A stretch of DNA of 64,000 nt from Microbacterium flavescens (GCF_018588945.1 NZ_JAFIWA010000004.1:1-64000), one strand, 5' to 3'; positions 19,845-30,207 are shown, counted from the stretch's first letter. The notes: generated from the letters alone by a model not told the origin. Numbers and translations: made by a program.

Positions 19845-20453
19845 ATGCCGCATGCGCAGTCCCACACCCGCCCAACCGGCCTCGCCGTCTGGCTGATCAT
19901 CGCCGGGGTCGTCGGGTGGATCGCCGCCTTCGCACTCACGATGGAGCGTCTGCACCTGCTCGCCGACCCCGACGCCATCGCGTCGTGCGACCTGAGCCCG
20001 CTGGTGCAGTGCACGGCGAATCTGGACTCGTGGCAGGGAAGCGTGCTCGGCTTCCCGAACCCCATCCTGGGGCTTGCCGGATGGGTCGCGCCCGTCGTCG
20101 TGGGCGTCGCCATCCTCGCCGGGGCGCGGTTCGCTCGCTGGTTCTGGTGGCTGTTCGCGCTCGGGGTGCTCTTCGCGTTCGGGTTCGTGCTGTGGCTGAT
20201 CAGTCAGAGCATCTTCGAGCTGGGGACGCTGTGCCCGTGGTGCATGGTCACGTGGGTCGTGACGATCCCGACGTTCTACGCCGTGACCCTGCACCTCCTG
20301 CGTTCGGGCATCGCACCCGTTCCGGCGCCGGTGCGGAAGGCCGCCGACCGGCTGATGGGCTGGCTGCCGCTGCTGGCCGTCGGGAGCTACGCCGTCATCG
20401 CGATCATCGCGCAGGTGCAGCTGGACGCGCTCCAGCGCATCTTCCCCGGCTGA
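19845..20453 (+). CDS. Vitamin K epoxide reductase (VKOR) family membrane protein
   Basis: A 202-aa VKOR homologue, an integral membrane thiol oxidoreductase that in actinobacteria replaces DsbB and reoxidises DsbA-like proteins using menaquinone. Five or so hydrophobic segments are visible. The redox pairs are C48/C56 (SCDLSPLVQC) and the active site C130-P-W-C133. There is no fused thioredoxin domain, so a separate partner is needed; none lies in this window. The ATG at 19845 is chosen over the longer open frame because it starts directly before the first membrane segment and sits at a leaderless-type spacing from CATAAT. Confidence 0.9.
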   Translation: MPHAQSHTRPTGLAVWLIIAGVVGWIAAFALTMERLHLLADPDAIASCDLSPLVQCTANLDSWQGSVLGFPNPILGLAGWVAPVVVGVAILAGARFARWFWWLFALGVLFAFGFVLWLISQSIFELGTLCPWCMVTWVVTIPTFYAVTLHLLRSGIAPVPAPVRKAADRLMGWLPLLAVGSYAVIAIIAQVQLDALQRIFPG

Positions 20454-20509
20454 GCGCTCCGACCCGAGCACGCCTGGACGCACGGAGGCGCGTCTCCTAG
20501 CGTGAGGCC

Positions 20510-20952
20510 ATGCGAGACCGACGGATGCCGGCGGAGGGCGCCCTGCTGGCGGCGGCCGTGCTGTCGGGCGCGCTGCTGACAGGCTGCTCGTTCGGATGGA
20601 CGCCGCCGCCTGAGATCTGCGTGCCTGAGCTCGACGTCCAGCCGACGCTCGCGTCCCCCGGCGAGTCCGTCGAAGTGACGACGGCCCGCGCCTGCCCGCT
20701 CGAACCCCCGGCGGGCGGGTGGCTGTGAGGGTGCAGCCGGAGGGCGGCCCGTCGCACTGGGTCGACGGGCGGGTCCAGCCGAGCTCGGACGGGTCGTTCA
20801 CCGTCGCGATGATGCTTCCCCCGGACATGCCGACGGGGCCGGCCCTGGCCAGCATCGTGAATTGGTGGGAGGTGGCCGAATGCCCTGACAACGCGAGCTG
20901 TGCGGCCGCGGAGGGGAGCTTCGAGGTCGTCCCGCCGCAGATCTCGGACTAG
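20510..20952 (+). pseudogene. Lipoprotein gene split by an apparent frameshift
   Basis: Frame 1 (20510-20728) encodes a lipoprotein start: MRDRRMPAEGALLAAAVLSG, lipobox LTGC with Cys26, then a beta-like domain up to CPLEPPAGGW, where it hits a stop. The next frame continues at once with VRVQPEGGPSHWVDG and runs to 20952, ending SFEVVPPQISD. The second part has no signal peptide and no ribosome site of its own, but completes the domain logically. One extra base near 20717-20722 (for example TGGG instead of TGG) would rejoin them into a protein of about 147 aa. It could be a true pseudogene, a sequencing error, or two coupled small genes. Confidence 0.65.
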
Positions 20953-20991
20953 CCAGATCCTGACGGCTCGGCGGGACGCAGCCGCGGCGCG

Positions 20992-21405
20992 TCAGAACCA
21001 GATCGCGAGTTCGCGGGCGGCCGACTCGGGGCTGTCCGAGCCGTGCACGAGGTTCTGCTGCACCTTGAGGCCCCAGTCGCGGCCGAGGTCGCCTCGGATG
21101 GTGCCCGGGGCGGCCGTCGTCGGGTCGGTCGTGCCGGCCAGGGAGCGGAACCCCTCGATGACGCGGTTGCCCGCGAGGCGGATCGCCACCGACGGGCCCG
21201 ACATCATGAACTCGAGGAGCGGCTCGTAGAACGGCTTGCCCTCGTGCTCGGCGTAGTGGCGCTCGAGCGTGCCGCGGTCGGGCTCGACCAGGCGGATGTC
21301 GACGAGAGAGTAGCCCTTCGCCTCGATGCGGGCGAGGATCGCGCCCGTCAGGCCGCGCGCCACACCATCGGGCTTGACCAGGACGAGGGTCTCTTCGGTG
21401 GCCAT
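20992..21405 (-). CDS. ndk: Nucleoside diphosphate kinase
   Basis: A 137-aa Ndk that moves phosphate from ATP to other nucleoside diphosphates through a phospho-histidine. The active-site His121 lies in NLVHGSDSPESA, and the start MATEETLVLVKPDGVARGL is typical. The ATG at 21405 follows directly after the stop of the DUF4233 gene. It is the last gene of ileS-folC-DUF4233-ndk. Confidence 0.97.
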   Translation of the reverse strand: MATEETLVLVKPDGVARGLTGAILARIEAKGYSLVDIRLVEPDRGTLERHYAEHEGKPFYEPLLEFMMSGPSVAIRLAGNRVIEGFRSLAGTTDPTTAAPGTIRGDLGRDWGLKVQQNLVHGSDSPESAARELAIWF

Positions 21406-21406
21406 G

Positions 21407-21835
21407 TCAGTCTCCGTTCGCCGATCCGGCTTGTTGAGGGGGGGTCGCCGCGAGCTGCGCGTTGCGCCGATCGAGCTGGGCTCCCTTGATCGTCGCATAC
21501 GCGTACATGCCGCCGAAAATCAGAGCCACCAGCCCGAGCGCCGGCACGAGGATCGCGCCGAGCGCGACGACGAGCTGCAGCGCCCAGCCGAGGGCGATGC
21601 CCCACGGGTAGCGCACGAAGCGGCCGGTGACGATCATCAGCACGGCCACGACGGAGCCAGCGACGATGCCCCACCACGGCTCGATGGGCTCGGGCAATGC
21701 CTTCAGGCCGTAGATCACCAGGCCGCCGAGGAACGCGATGATCGACTCGAACGCGAGCACGATCGACGCCAGCGACTCGGCGGCTCCGCGCTGACGCCGG
21801 CGGGGCGGCTCAGGTGCGGTGTCGGTGTCGGTCAC
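21407..21835 (-). CDS. DUF4233 family membrane protein
   Basis: A 142-aa protein with four hydrophobic segments and a short Arg-rich N-terminus, fitting DUF4233, a family found between folC and ndk in actinobacteria. The GTG at 21835 overlaps the folC stop (GTGA), which sets the start. RYPWGIALGWALQLV is a recognisable internal block. The role is unknown. The constant position between folC and ndk is the main evidence for the call. Confidence 0.85.
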   Translation of the reverse strand: MTDTDTAPEPPRRRQRGAAESLASIVLAFESIIAFLGGLVIYGLKALPEPIEPWWGIVAGSVVAVLMIVTGRFVRYPWGIALGWALQLVVALGAILVPALGLVALIFGGMYAYATIKGAQLDRRNAQLAATPPQQAGSANGD

Positions 21836-23190
21836 GCCTCCCACCCGCCCTTCCACTCCTCTGCGGCCGCGAGGGCGACCGCCTCGCCCGCGAGGACGAC
21901 GGAACCGGCGATGATCACGGCACGGCGGTCGGAGTCGGCCCCCCACGCGCGGGCCGCCTCCGCTGCCTGGGCGAGGTCGTCGTAGACCGTGACCGGCAGG
22001 TCGTGCGCCTCCGCGAGGTCGGCGAGCCGGTCGGCGTGCTCGGCACGGTCCGACGCCGGCGCCGTCGCGAAGACGTGGCTCGCCACCGTTGCGAGTTCGG
22101 CGACGATGCCGGCCGCGTCCTTGTCGCCGAGGACCCCGAGCACGACCCCCCACTCGTCGAAGTCGAAGGACTCCCGCAGCGCCGCCACGAGAGCACGTGC
22201 GCCGTGGGGGTTGTGAGCGGCGTCGACGAGCACCGTCGGGGCGATGCCGACGAGCTGCAGACGGCCGGGAGCGGTCGCCTGAGCGAGACCCTCCGTGAGG
22301 ATCCCGCCGGCGATCGCGTGCGACGCGCCGCCGATCAGGGCCTCGACTGCGGCGATCGCCAGCGCGGCGTTGAAGCCCTGGTGGCCTCCGTAGAGCGGCA
22401 GGTACTCCTCGTCGTAGGTGCCGACCAGGCCGCGCACCGTGATCTGCTGCCCGCCGACCGCGAGGCGCTGCTCGGCCAGGCCGAAGTCCGCGCCCTCGAA
22501 CGCGATCGTGGCGCCGTGCGCGGCGGCCGCCTCGCGCAGCACCGCTTCGGCCGCGGCATCCTGCCTCGCGGAGACGACCGACGCGCCGTCCTTGATGATC
22601 CCGGCCTTCACCGCGGCGATCTCGGCGATCGTGTCACCGAGGCGGTCGGCGTGGTCGATGTCGATGGGCGTGAACACCGCGACGTCGCCGTCAGCCGTGT
22701 TGGTCGAGTCCCACGAGCCGCCCATGCCGACCTCCAGGACGAGCACGTCGATCGGAGCGTCGGCGAAGGCGACGAACGCGAGCACCGTGAGCAGCTCGAA
22801 GAACGTCAGCGACGCGTCCCCCTGGGCTTCCAGCTCGGCGTCGACCAGGCCCACGAAGGGCTCGATCTCGTCCCACGCGTCCGCGATCGCGGCATCGGCG
22901 ATAGGCTCGCCGTCGACCATGATCCGCTCCGTGAAGCGCTCGAGGTGCGGGCTCGTGAACAGCCCGGTCCGCAGGCCGTGGGCGCGCACGAGGCTCTCGA
23001 TGATCCGGCTGGTCGAGGTCTTGCCGTTCGTCCCCGTCACGTGCACGACGCGATAGGTCTTCTGCGGGTCGTCGAGCAGCTCGAGCACGCGCCGGGTGCG
23101 TTCGACCCGCGGCTGCACCCACCGCTCCCCCTGTCGCTCCAGCAGCGCCGCGTAAACGGCGTCGGCCCGCGCGCGGTCCTTCTCGCTCAT
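21832..23190 (-). CDS. folC: Folylpolyglutamate/dihydrofolate synthase FolC
   Basis: FolC adds glutamate to dihydropteroate and to folates, using ATP. The 452-aa protein carries the Mur-ligase-type P-loop VTGTNGKTS at 51-59, the omega-loop region [14 protein letters not shown], and [14 protein letters not shown] in the C-terminal domain. The ATG at 23190 overlaps the ileS stop (ATGA). The longer open frame upstream is out-of-frame sequence of ileS. The stop overlaps the DUF4233 gene. Confidence 0.95.
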   Translation of the reverse strand: MSEKDRARADAVYAALLERQGERWVQPRVERTRRVLELLDDPQKTYRVVHVTGTNGKTSTSRIIESLVRAHGLRTGLFTSPHLERFTERIMVDGEPIADAAIADAWDEIEPFVGLVDAELEAQGDASLTFFELLTVLAFVAFADAPIDVLVLEVGMGGSWDSTNTADGDVAVFTPIDIDHADRLGDTIAEIAAVKAGIIKDGASVVSARQDAAAEAVLREAAAAHGATIAFEGADFGLAEQRLAVGGQQITVRGLVGTYDEEYLPLYGGHQGFNAALAIAAVEALIGGASHAIAGGILTEGLAQATAPGRLQLVGIAPTVLVDAAHNPHGARALVAALRESFDFDEWGVVLGVLGDKDAAGIVAELATVASHVFATAPASDRAEHADRLADLAEAHDLPVTVYDDLAQAAEAARAWGADSDRRAVIIAGSVVLAGEAVALAAAEEWKGGWEA

Positions 23191-26100
23191 GCGGATGCCT
23201 CGACCTTCGTGACGGCCACCGCGAACGCCCCGCGGTTGGCGTAGGTGCCCGCCGGGAACTCCGCGACGTGGCCCGGGGCGGGTTTCGCGGGCCGGCTGCC
23301 GCGCGGTCCGTAGAGCGCGTACTCGACGGCGAGCGTCTCGCCCGCGACATCGGCGACATCGAAGGCCGACTCGACCGCCACCCGGTCGTCGACGTCGTCG
23401 AACGCGAGCTGGAGCCGGATGCGGTCGCTCACATCGAAGCCCGCCGCCTTCCGGGTGTCCTGCACGGCGCGGATCACGTCGCGGGCGAGACCCTCCGCCT
23501 CGAGTTCGGCCGTCGTCGCGGTGTCGAGCAGCACGAAGCCGCCGTCCGACAGCAGCGCGATCGCCGTGCCCTCCTCGACGCCGCCCGCTTCGAGCGTGAG
23601 GTCGAACTCGCCCTCCTGCAGTGCGATGCCGTCGACGACGACCACGCCGTCGACCTCCTCCCACACTCCGGACTTCGCGCCGCTGATGACGTGCTGCACC
23701 TGCTTGCCGAGACGCGGCCCGGCGGCGCGCGCGTTGACCGAGAGGCGCTTGCTGATGCCGTAGCGCTCGGCGACGTCGGCATCGAGCTCGACCAGCTCGA
23801 CCGTCTTCACGTTGAGCTCGTCGCGCAGGATGCCGTCGAACTGCGCGAGGGACGCGGCATCCGGAACCACCACCGTGAGCTTCGCGAGCGGCAGCCGCAC
23901 GCGCTTGCCCTCCTTCTTGCGCAGCGCGTTGGCGACGCTCGAGACCTGACGCACCGCGTCCATGGCCATGCGGATGTCGTCGGCGGCGGGGAACGCCGAG
24001 GCGTCCGGCCAGTCCTGGAGGTGCACGCTCCGACCGCCCGTGAGACCCTGCCACACCCGCTCGGAGACGAGCGGGATGAGCGGCGCGGCGACACGGGTCA
24101 GCGTCTCGAGCACCGTGTACAGCGTGTCGAACGCCTCGCGGCTCTTCGGGTCGTCGGACACGCCCACCCAGAACCGGTCGCGCGAGCGGCGGATGTACCA
24201 GTTGGTCAGCGCCTCCGCGAAGTCGCGCAGCTTGGCGGCCGCCAGGGTCGAGTCGAGTCCCTCGAGGTCGACCGCGACGTCGCGCACCAGGTCGCCGAGC
24301 AGGGCCAGGATGTAGCGGTCGAGCACGTCCGTCGAGTCGGTGCGCCAGGAGGCCTCGTAGCCCTGTCGTGTTTCGTCTCGGTCCGCTCGCTCACCGACCG
24401 GAAGCGCGGCGTTGGCGTACGTCGCGAAGAAGTACCACGCGCTCCAGAGCGGGAGCATGAACTCCCGCACACCGGCTCGGATGCCCTCCTCCGTGACGAC
24501 GAGGTTGCCGCCGCGCAGCACCGAGCTCGCCATGAGGAACCACCGCATGGCATCGGAGCCGTCCCGGTCGAACACCTCGCTCACATCGGGGTAGTTGCGC
24601 AGCGACTTCGACATCTTCTGCCCGTCGCTTCCGAGCACGATGCCGTGGCACGAGACCCCGGTGAACGCCGGGCGGTTGAACAGGGCGGTGGACAGCACGT
24701 GCATCACGTAGAACCAGCCGCGCGCCTGCCCGATGTACTCGACGATGAAGTCCGCCGGCGCGTGCTGCTCGAACCACTCATGGTTCTCGAACGGGTAGTG
24801 CACCTGCGCGTAGGGCATGGAGCCGGAGTCGAACCACACGTCGAAGACGTCCTCGATGCGGCGCATCGTGCTCGCGCCGGTGGGGTCGTCGGGGTTCGGG
24901 CGGGTGAGTTCGTCGATGTACGGGCGGTGCAGGTCGACCTCCCCCTCGGCGTTGCGCGGAAGGCGGCCGAAGTCGCGCTCGAGGTCTTCGAGCGAGCCGT
25001 ACACGTCCACGCGCGGGTACTCGGGGTCGTCGCTCTTCCACACCGGGATGGGCGAGCCCCAGTAGCGGTTGCGGCTGATCGACCAATCCCGGGCGCCTTC
25101 CAGCCACTTGCCGAACTGGCCGTGCTTGACGTTCTCCGGCACCCACGTGATCTGCTCGTTGTTCGCGAGCATGCGGTCCTTGATGTCGGTGACGCGCACG
25201 AACCAGCTCGACACGGCACGGTAGATGAGCGGATTGCGGCACCGCCAGCAGTGCGGGTACGAGTGCTCGTAGCTCGCCAGGCGCAGCAGGCGGCCCTGCT
25301 GGCGCAGCAGGCGCACGAGGGGCGTGTTCGCGTCCATCCACAGCTCGCCCGCGACATCGGCGACCTGGGGCAGGAAGCGTCCGCCGTCGTCGAGACTCAT
25401 GATGAGCGGGATGCCGGCGGCCTCGGTCACCCGCTGGTCGTCCTCGCCGTACGCCGGCGCCTGGTGGACGATGCCCGTGCCGTCTCCGGTCGTCACGTAG
25501 TCGTCGACGAGGATGCGCCAGGCGTTGCCGGTGCCCCAGGTCTCGGCATCCGCGTAGTAGTCGAACAGCCGGTCGTACGACACATCGGCCAGCTCCGAGC
25601 CCATCACCGTCTGCACGACGGCCTCGCGCGCCGCTTCGGCGGTCTCGTAGCCGAGGTCCTTCGCGTAGCCGGCCAGCAGCTCCTCGGCGAGCAGGTACCG
25701 GTGCGCGTACGCCTCCTCCGGCTCGTCGGGCGAGCCGTCGGCGGCGTGGTGCACATCGGCCGCGCCGTTCGGTCCACCGGGCACCACGACGTAGTGGATG
25801 TCGGGGCCGACGGCGAGGGCGAGGTTCGTCGGCAGGGTCCACGGCGTCGTCGTCCACGCGAGTGCGCGCACGCCGGTGAGCCCGAGCGACTCGGCCTTGG
25901 CACCCACGAGCGGGAACGTCACCGTGACCGACGGGTCCTGGCGCATCCGGTACACGTCGTCGTCCATGCGCAGCTCGTGCGCCGACAGCGGCGTCTCGTC
26001 CCGCCAGCAGTACGGCAGGACGCGGTAGCCCTCGTACGCGAGGCCCTTGTCGTGGAGCGACGCGAACGCCCACAGCACCGACTCCATGTACGACGTGTCG

Positions 26101-26582
26101 AGCGTCTTGTAGCCGCGCTCGAAGTCGACCCAGCGCGCCTGGCGGGTCACGTAGTCCTGCCACTCGTGCGTGTAGGCGAGGACCGATTCGCGGGCCTTGG
26201 CGTTGAACGCCGCGATGCCCATCTCCTCGATCTCGGCCTTCTCGGTGATGCCGAGCTGCTTCATCGCCTCGAGCTCGGCGGGAAGACCGTGCGTGTCCCA
26301 CCCGAAGACGCGGTCGACCTTCTTGCCGCGCATGGTCTGGAAGCGCGGGAACAGGTCCTTGGCGTACCCGGTGAGCAGATGGCCGTAGTGGGGCAGACCG
26401 TTGGCGAACGGCGGCCCGTCGTAGAAGACCCACTCCTCGGAGCCCTCGCGCTGCGCGATGGACGCGCGGAACGTCTCGTCGGCCTGCCAGAACGCGAGCG
26501 TGCCGCGCTCGATGTCGGGAAAGCGCGGGCTCGGCACGACGGAGTCGGCGGCGGGGCCGAACGAGGACTTGGGGTAGGTCAT
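23187..26582 (-). CDS. ileS: Isoleucyl-tRNA synthetase
   Basis: A 1131-aa class I synthetase charging tRNA-Ile. The HIGH motif is P64-HYGH at 64-68 and KMSKS lies at 656-660. [11 protein letters not shown] marks the start of the editing (CP1) domain. [11 protein letters not shown] block follows the Rossmann start. The length and HYGH variant resemble the longer eukaryote-like IleS form, a family inference. The ATG at 26582 follows TGGAG by four bases and lies at the end of a T-box leader, so translation is expected to respond to uncharged tRNA-Ile. First gene of ileS-folC-DUF4233-ndk. Confidence 0.97.
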   Translation of the reverse strand: MTYPKSSFGPAADSVVPSPRFPDIERGTLAFWQADETFRASIAQREGSEEWVFYDGPPFANGLPHYGHLLTGYAKDLFPRFQTMRGKKVDRVFGWDTHGLPAELEAMKQLGITEKAEIEEMGIAAFNAKARESVLAYTHEWQDYVTRQARWVDFERGYKTLDTSYMESVLWAFASLHDKGLAYEGYRVLPYCWRDETPLSAHELRMDDDVYRMRQDPSVTVTFPLVGAKAESLGLTGVRALAWTTTPWTLPTNLALAVGPDIHYVVVPGGPNGAADVHHAADGSPDEPEEAYAHRYLLAEELLAGYAKDLGYETAEAAREAVVQTVMGSELADVSYDRLFDYYADAETWGTGNAWRILVDDYVTTGDGTGIVHQAPAYGEDDQRVTEAAGIPLIMSLDDGGRFLPQVADVAGELWMDANTPLVRLLRQQGRLLRLASYEHSYPHCWRCRNPLIYRAVSSWFVRVTDIKDRMLANNEQITWVPENVKHGQFGKWLEGARDWSISRNRYWGSPIPVWKSDDPEYPRVDVYGSLEDLERDFGRLPRNAEGEVDLHRPYIDELTRPNPDDPTGASTMRRIEDVFDVWFDSGSMPYAQVHYPFENHEWFEQHAPADFIVEYIGQARGWFYVMHVLSTALFNRPAFTGVSCHGIVLGSDGQKMSKSLRNYPDVSEVFDRDGSDAMRWFLMASSVLRGGNLVVTEEGIRAGVREFMLPLWSAWYFFATYANAALPVGERADRDETRQGYEASWRTDSTDVLDRYILALLGDLVRDVAVDLEGLDSTLAAAKLRDFAEALTNWYIRRSRDRFWVGVSDDPKSREAFDTLYTVLETLTRVAAPLIPLVSERVWQGLTGGRSVHLQDWPDASAFPAADDIRMAMDAVRQVSSVANALRKKEGKRVRLPLAKLTVVVPDAASLAQFDGILRDELNVKTVELVELDADVAERYGISKRLSVNARAAGPRLGKQVQHVISGAKSGVWEEVDGVVVVDGIALQEGEFDLTLEAGGVEEGTAIALLSDGGFVLLDTATTAELEAEGLARDVIRAVQDTRKAAGFDVSDRIRLQLAFDDVDDRVAVESAFDVADVAGETLAVEYALYGPRGSRPAKPAPGHVAEFPAGTYANRGAFAVAVTKVEASA

Positions 26583-26810
26583 GTCACTCCAGCAGGTTGC
26601 GATGCTTCCTGCGAGGACGACCCTTGCGAGCCGCGGTACCACCCCGCGTGACCACCGTCGTTCGGCGGAGGCCCTCTCTCACTGCGGCTGTGACGGGCCT
26701 GACCCGCTCGGTTCTAGTGACTTCGGTGGTCGAGTGCCGCGCTAGCGGTGTATCGAGACCCGGAGTGTTCTTCCGAGAGCTCCCCGGTGATGGCCGGATC
26801 GATGCTGCTG
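26583..26810 (-). promoter_or_regulatory. ileS T-box riboswitch (translational, ultrashort stem I type)
   Basis: On the minus strand the T-box core TGGTACCGCG lies at 26632-26641, matching the UGGNACCGCG consensus; N is U, which pairs with the A discriminator of tRNA-Ile. Upstream, stem I contains CCGGCCATCACCGGGG with an ATC isoleucine specifier at 26789-26791 and a GGAAGAAC turn after it. The stem is short, as in the ileS leaders known from mycobacteria and other actinobacteria. No T-run terminator is seen; a GTCCTCGCAGGA element precedes the TGGAG ribosome site, so control of translation is likely. Not resolved: the exact pairing of the sequestering helix. Confidence 0.9.
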
Positions 26811-26818
26811 AGGAGAGT

Positions 26819-28381
26819 CTACGCGGGTGCCGGACCCTGCGCACGCGGCGGGATCGAGCGCGCCGCCGCCAGCAGCTCTCGGGTGAACGGATGCTGCGCC
26901 CCGGCGAACACCGCAGCCGTCGGGCCCTGCTCGACCACGACGCCGTCCTTCATCACCACGACCTCATCCGCCACCGCCGCGACGACGTCGAGGTCGTGCG
27001 AGACGAGGACCAGCGTCAGCCCGCGTTCGCGCTGCAGTCGTGCCAGCAGGGCGAGCACTCTCTCACGCACCAGCGGGTCGAGCGCGGAGACAGGCTCGTC
27101 CAGCACGAGGACCTCGGGATCGGCTGCGAGTGCGCGGGCGATCGCCACACGCTGCCGCTGCCCGCCCGACAGCTCCGACGGGCGCCGGCGCGCGAGAGCG
27201 GGGTCGAGCTCGACCTCGGCCAGCAGTTCGAGCGCCCGCTGCCGCCGCGCCTGTCGCGGCACGCCGCCCGCCTCGAGCGCCTCGGCCAGGGACCGGCCGA
27301 CGCGCCACCGGGGATCGAGCGCTCCGGCCGGATTCTGGTGGACGAGCTGGATCCGGCGCCGAGCGGCCGCGGTCGGCGGAATTCCGTCGAGCAGCACATC
27401 ACCGGCATCCGGGCGCTCGACGCCGACGATCATGCGCGCCACAGTCGTCTTGCCCGAACCCGACTCCCCCACGATGCCGAGCGTGCGGCCGCGCGAGACC
27501 GAGAAGCTCACGTCGACCGCCGCCGGGACGTCGAACGTCTTGGACAGCCCCCGCACAGCCAGCTGAGGCGCAGCGTCGTCGGTCGCGACGGACCGGGGCT
27601 CGTGCATCGCGGCGGCGACGAGGCGCTGGGTGTACTCATGCTGCGGCGACTGGAAGACAGTGTCGGTCGGTCCCCGCTCCACGACGCGGCCGCCGCGCAT
27701 GACCAGCACGCGATCGGCGACGCCCCGCACCGCGGCGAAGTCGTGACTGATGAACACCACCGCGACCCCGCGGTCGGCGATCTCGCGCAGGAGGACGAGG
27801 ATGCGGGCCTGGACTGTGGCGTCGAGCGCGGTAGTCGCCTCGTCGGCGACGAGGATCGACGGCGCTCCGGCCAGCGCGGAGGCGATCAGCGCTCGCTGGC
27901 GGAGTCCGCCGGAGAGCTCGTGCGGATACTGCCGGGCACGTCGCTCGGGCTCGGGCATGGCGACCTCGGCCAGGAGCGCCTGCACGCGCTCGCGGAGGGC
28001 GGGGCGCGGCATCCGCTCGCCGTGCAGTCGCAGCGGTTCGGCGACTTCGGCCTCCACGCAGCGCAGCGGGTCGAGGGAGACCAGGGCGTCCTGCGAGACC
28101 AGGGCGATGCGGGAACCGCGGAGCCGGCGCCAGGCGCGCTCGTCCAGCGCACGCGCATCCACGCCGTCGATGTCGAGGGCGTCGGCGCGGACGACGGCAT
28201 CCGGCGGCGACAGGCCCAGCAGCGCGCGCGCCGTGAGGGACTTCCCGGCGCCGGACTCGCCGATGATCGCCACGCACTCCCCCGGCGCGACCTCGAGGTC
28301 GAGGCTGTCAACGGCGCGCAGGTCGGCGATCGTGACGCTCAGCCCGCGCACGGAGAGGCCGCGCACGTCGAGTCCGCTCAT
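26819..28381 (-). CDS. ABC transporter ATPase with two nucleotide-binding domains (peptide/nickel type)
   Basis: A 520-aa fusion of two ATPase domains equivalent to DppD and DppF. The first has Walker A GESGAGKS and signature LSGGLRQ; the second has GESGSGKT and LSGGQRQ. Both end in the regions seen in oligopeptide ATPases (QSPQHEYTQRLVAA, AGAQHPFTREL). It energises import with the two permeases and the binding protein encoded upstream. The ATG at 28381 overlaps the permease stop (ATGA). Its TAG stop lies within a possible -10 for the ileS leader. Confidence 0.93.
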   Translation of the reverse strand: MSGLDVRGLSVRGLSVTIADLRAVDSLDLEVAPGECVAIIGESGAGKSLTARALLGLSPPDAVVRADALDIDGVDARALDERAWRRLRGSRIALVSQDALVSLDPLRCVEAEVAEPLRLHGERMPRPALRERVQALLAEVAMPEPERRARQYPHELSGGLRQRALIASALAGAPSILVADEATTALDATVQARILVLLREIADRGVAVVFISHDFAAVRGVADRVLVMRGGRVVERGPTDTVFQSPQHEYTQRLVAAAMHEPRSVATDDAAPQLAVRGLSKTFDVPAAVDVSFSVSRGRTLGIVGESGSGKTTVARMIVGVERPDAGDVLLDGIPPTAAARRRIQLVHQNPAGALDPRWRVGRSLAEALEAGGVPRQARRQRALELLAEVELDPALARRRPSELSGGQRQRVAIARALAADPEVLVLDEPVSALDPLVRERVLALLARLQRERGLTLVLVSHDLDVVAAVADEVVVMKDGVVVEQGPTAAVFAGAQHPFTRELLAAARSIPPRAQGPAPA

Positions 28382-29190
28382 CGCGTGCGGCCCTCCGCCC
28401 GGGCACGCAGGATGCGGCCCAGGATCGTCGCGGCCACCACGGTGATCGTGATCGCCGCTCCGGGGAACGTCGACACCCACCATGCCTGACCGATCACGTT
28501 GCGCCCGCCCGCCAGCATCAGCCCCCACTCGGGACTCGGCTCGGCCGGGCCCAGTCCGAGGAAGCTGAGACCCGCCGCTGCGAGGATGCTCGAGCCGATC
28601 CCGATCGTCGCCAGCACGCTCAACGCGCCGACGACCCCGGGGACGACATGGCGGGTGAACGCCAGCGGCGCGGGGACCCCCAGGATGCGGGCGGCCTCGA
28701 CGTGCTCGGCGAGCCGGAGCGAACGGGTCTGGACGCGGGCCAGGCGGATGTAGATCGGGACGGCGGCGATCGTCACGGCGACCGCCACGTTCACCGGGCC
28801 CGGACCCAGCACGGCGACCACGACCAGCGCGATCAGGAACTCGGGGAACGCGAGCAGGATGTCGGTGGCGCGCATGGCGGCGGCGTCCACCGCGCGCGGC
28901 GCCACACCTGACAGGGCGCCGACGGTCAGGCCGGTGGCGAAGGCCAAGGCCGTGGCCAGCACGCCGATGCCGACCGAGCGCCCTGTTCCGAACACCACCC
29001 GGGAGTACACGTCGCGGCCGCTCTGGTCGGTGCCGAAGAGGTGCCCCGCGCTGGGCGGCAGGAGCGCCGCCCGTACATCGGTCTGCAGAGGATCGTGCGT
29101 GGCGAAGAGCTGGGGCGCCACCGCCAGCGCTGCGATCGCCGCCAGGACCACGAGTGCGGCGACGAGGCCGACGCGGCGTGACGGGCTCAT
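28378..29190 (-). CDS. ABC transporter permease, DppC type
   Basis: A 270-aa inner-membrane permease with about six hydrophobic segments and the EAA-type loop EAARILGVPAPLAFTRHVVPG that contacts the ATPase. The periplasmic-side motif HLFGTDQSGRDVYSRVVFGTG after the first segment is diagnostic for the DppC/OppC group. The ATG at 29190 overlaps the stop of the DppB-type gene and its own stop overlaps the ATPase gene, so all three are coupled. Confidence 0.93.
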   Translation of the reverse strand: MSPSRRVGLVAALVVLAAIAALAVAPQLFATHDPLQTDVRAALLPPSAGHLFGTDQSGRDVYSRVVFGTGRSVGIGVLATALAFATGLTVGALSGVAPRAVDAAAMRATDILLAFPEFLIALVVVAVLGPGPVNVAVAVTIAAVPIYIRLARVQTRSLRLAEHVEAARILGVPAPLAFTRHVVPGVVGALSVLATIGIGSSILAAAGLSFLGLGPAEPSPEWGLMLAGGRNVIGQAWWVSTFPGAAITITVVAATILGRILRARAEGRTR

Positions 29191-30173
29191 ACCGCCGCCG
29201 CCTGTTCTCGCGCGACTCCGGCGCCGGGCGCGCGTCGCAGCCGGGGATCGAGGAGCGGGTACGTCAGCTCGACGACCAGGTTCACGATCACGAACACGAT
29301 GGCGCTCAGCAGGATGATGCCCGTGATCACGGGCAGGTCGCGGTCGGTGATCGCGGCGAGTGTCACCCGGCCGAGGCCCGGCCGGGCGAACACCGTCTCG
29401 ACGAGCACCGCTCCGCCCAGGAGCGATCCGACGAGGTACGCGGCGAGCGTGAGGGCGCCCGTCGACCCATGACGGAGCGTGTGGTGCATGGTCAGCCAGG
29501 TCGGCCCGGCGCCGCGGGCTCGTACGGTCATGGCGAAGGGCTGGCGCTCCGCGGCCTCGATGCCGTCGCGGAGCACCTGACCGAGCAGCGCAGCGACCGG
29601 CAGGGCGAGCGTCATCGCCGGCAGCACGATCGTCGCAGGGTTGCGAGAACCCGCGACGGGGAACCACCCCAGGCCGAACGCGAACACGCTGAGCAGAAGC
29701 AGTCCGATCCAGAAGACCGGTGACGACAGGATCACGAGCTCGACCCCGGCGACGATGCTCCGCGAGGCCCGTCCGCGCGCGAGGAGGGCGACGGCGAAGG
29801 CGAGCGCGACGGCGATCAGGAGCGCGAGCGCGGACAGCTGCACAGTGGCTCCGAGCTGCCGGCCGATCACCTCGGTCACCGGCATCCGCAGCTGGTACGA
29901 CTCGCCGAGGTCGCCGCGCAGCAGCTGCCCGAGGTAGGCCACGTACTGCTCGAGCGGCGGCCGGTCGAGGCCGAGCTCGGAGCGGATCGCGTCCTTCACC
30001 TCGTCACTGACCTGCGCCTGCGGCCCGAGCATCACCTCGACCGGATCGCCGGGAATCACCCGCAGAGCCAGGAACGCCACGGTGGCCGCGCCCCACAGGA
30101 CGATGACGACGGATGCCGCGATGCCTGCGGCCCGCGCGGCCAGGCGGCCGAACCCTCCGCGCCGTGCCCTCAT
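29187..30173 (-). CDS. ABC transporter permease, DppB type
   Basis: A 328-aa permease with six hydrophobic segments. DppB/OppB features are the N-terminal membrane segment followed by RVIPGDPVEVMLGP, the loop GDLGESYQLRMPVTEVI, and the EAA-like VRARGAGPTWLTMHHTLRHG. It forms the membrane channel with the DppC-type subunit. It starts 35 bases after the binding-protein gene. Confidence 0.92.
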   Translation of the reverse strand: MRARRGGFGRLAARAAGIAASVVIVLWGAATVAFLALRVIPGDPVEVMLGPQAQVSDEVKDAIRSELGLDRPPLEQYVAYLGQLLRGDLGESYQLRMPVTEVIGRQLGATVQLSALALLIAVALAFAVALLARGRASRSIVAGVELVILSSPVFWIGLLLLSVFAFGLGWFPVAGSRNPATIVLPAMTLALPVAALLGQVLRDGIEAAERQPFAMTVRARGAGPTWLTMHHTLRHGSTGALTLAAYLVGSLLGGAVLVETVFARPGLGRVTLAAITDRDLPVITGIILLSAIVFVIVNLVVELTYPLLDPRLRRAPGAGVAREQAAAV

Positions 30174-30207
30174 CTCGTGCCGAGCCCTGCCCTTCCCGGG
30201 CGCCGGG

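Noticed and set aside
20719..20952. Independent small gene starting with GTG
   Set aside because: No ribosome site or signal peptide, and it continues the domain of the preceding lipoprotein frame. It is treated as the second half of a frameshifted gene.
23268..26651. 1127-codon open frame on plus opposite ileS
   Set aside because: It mirrors the ileS codons on the other strand. The translation is rich in Arg, Val, His and Asp with no domain, as expected for a GC-rich antisense frame.
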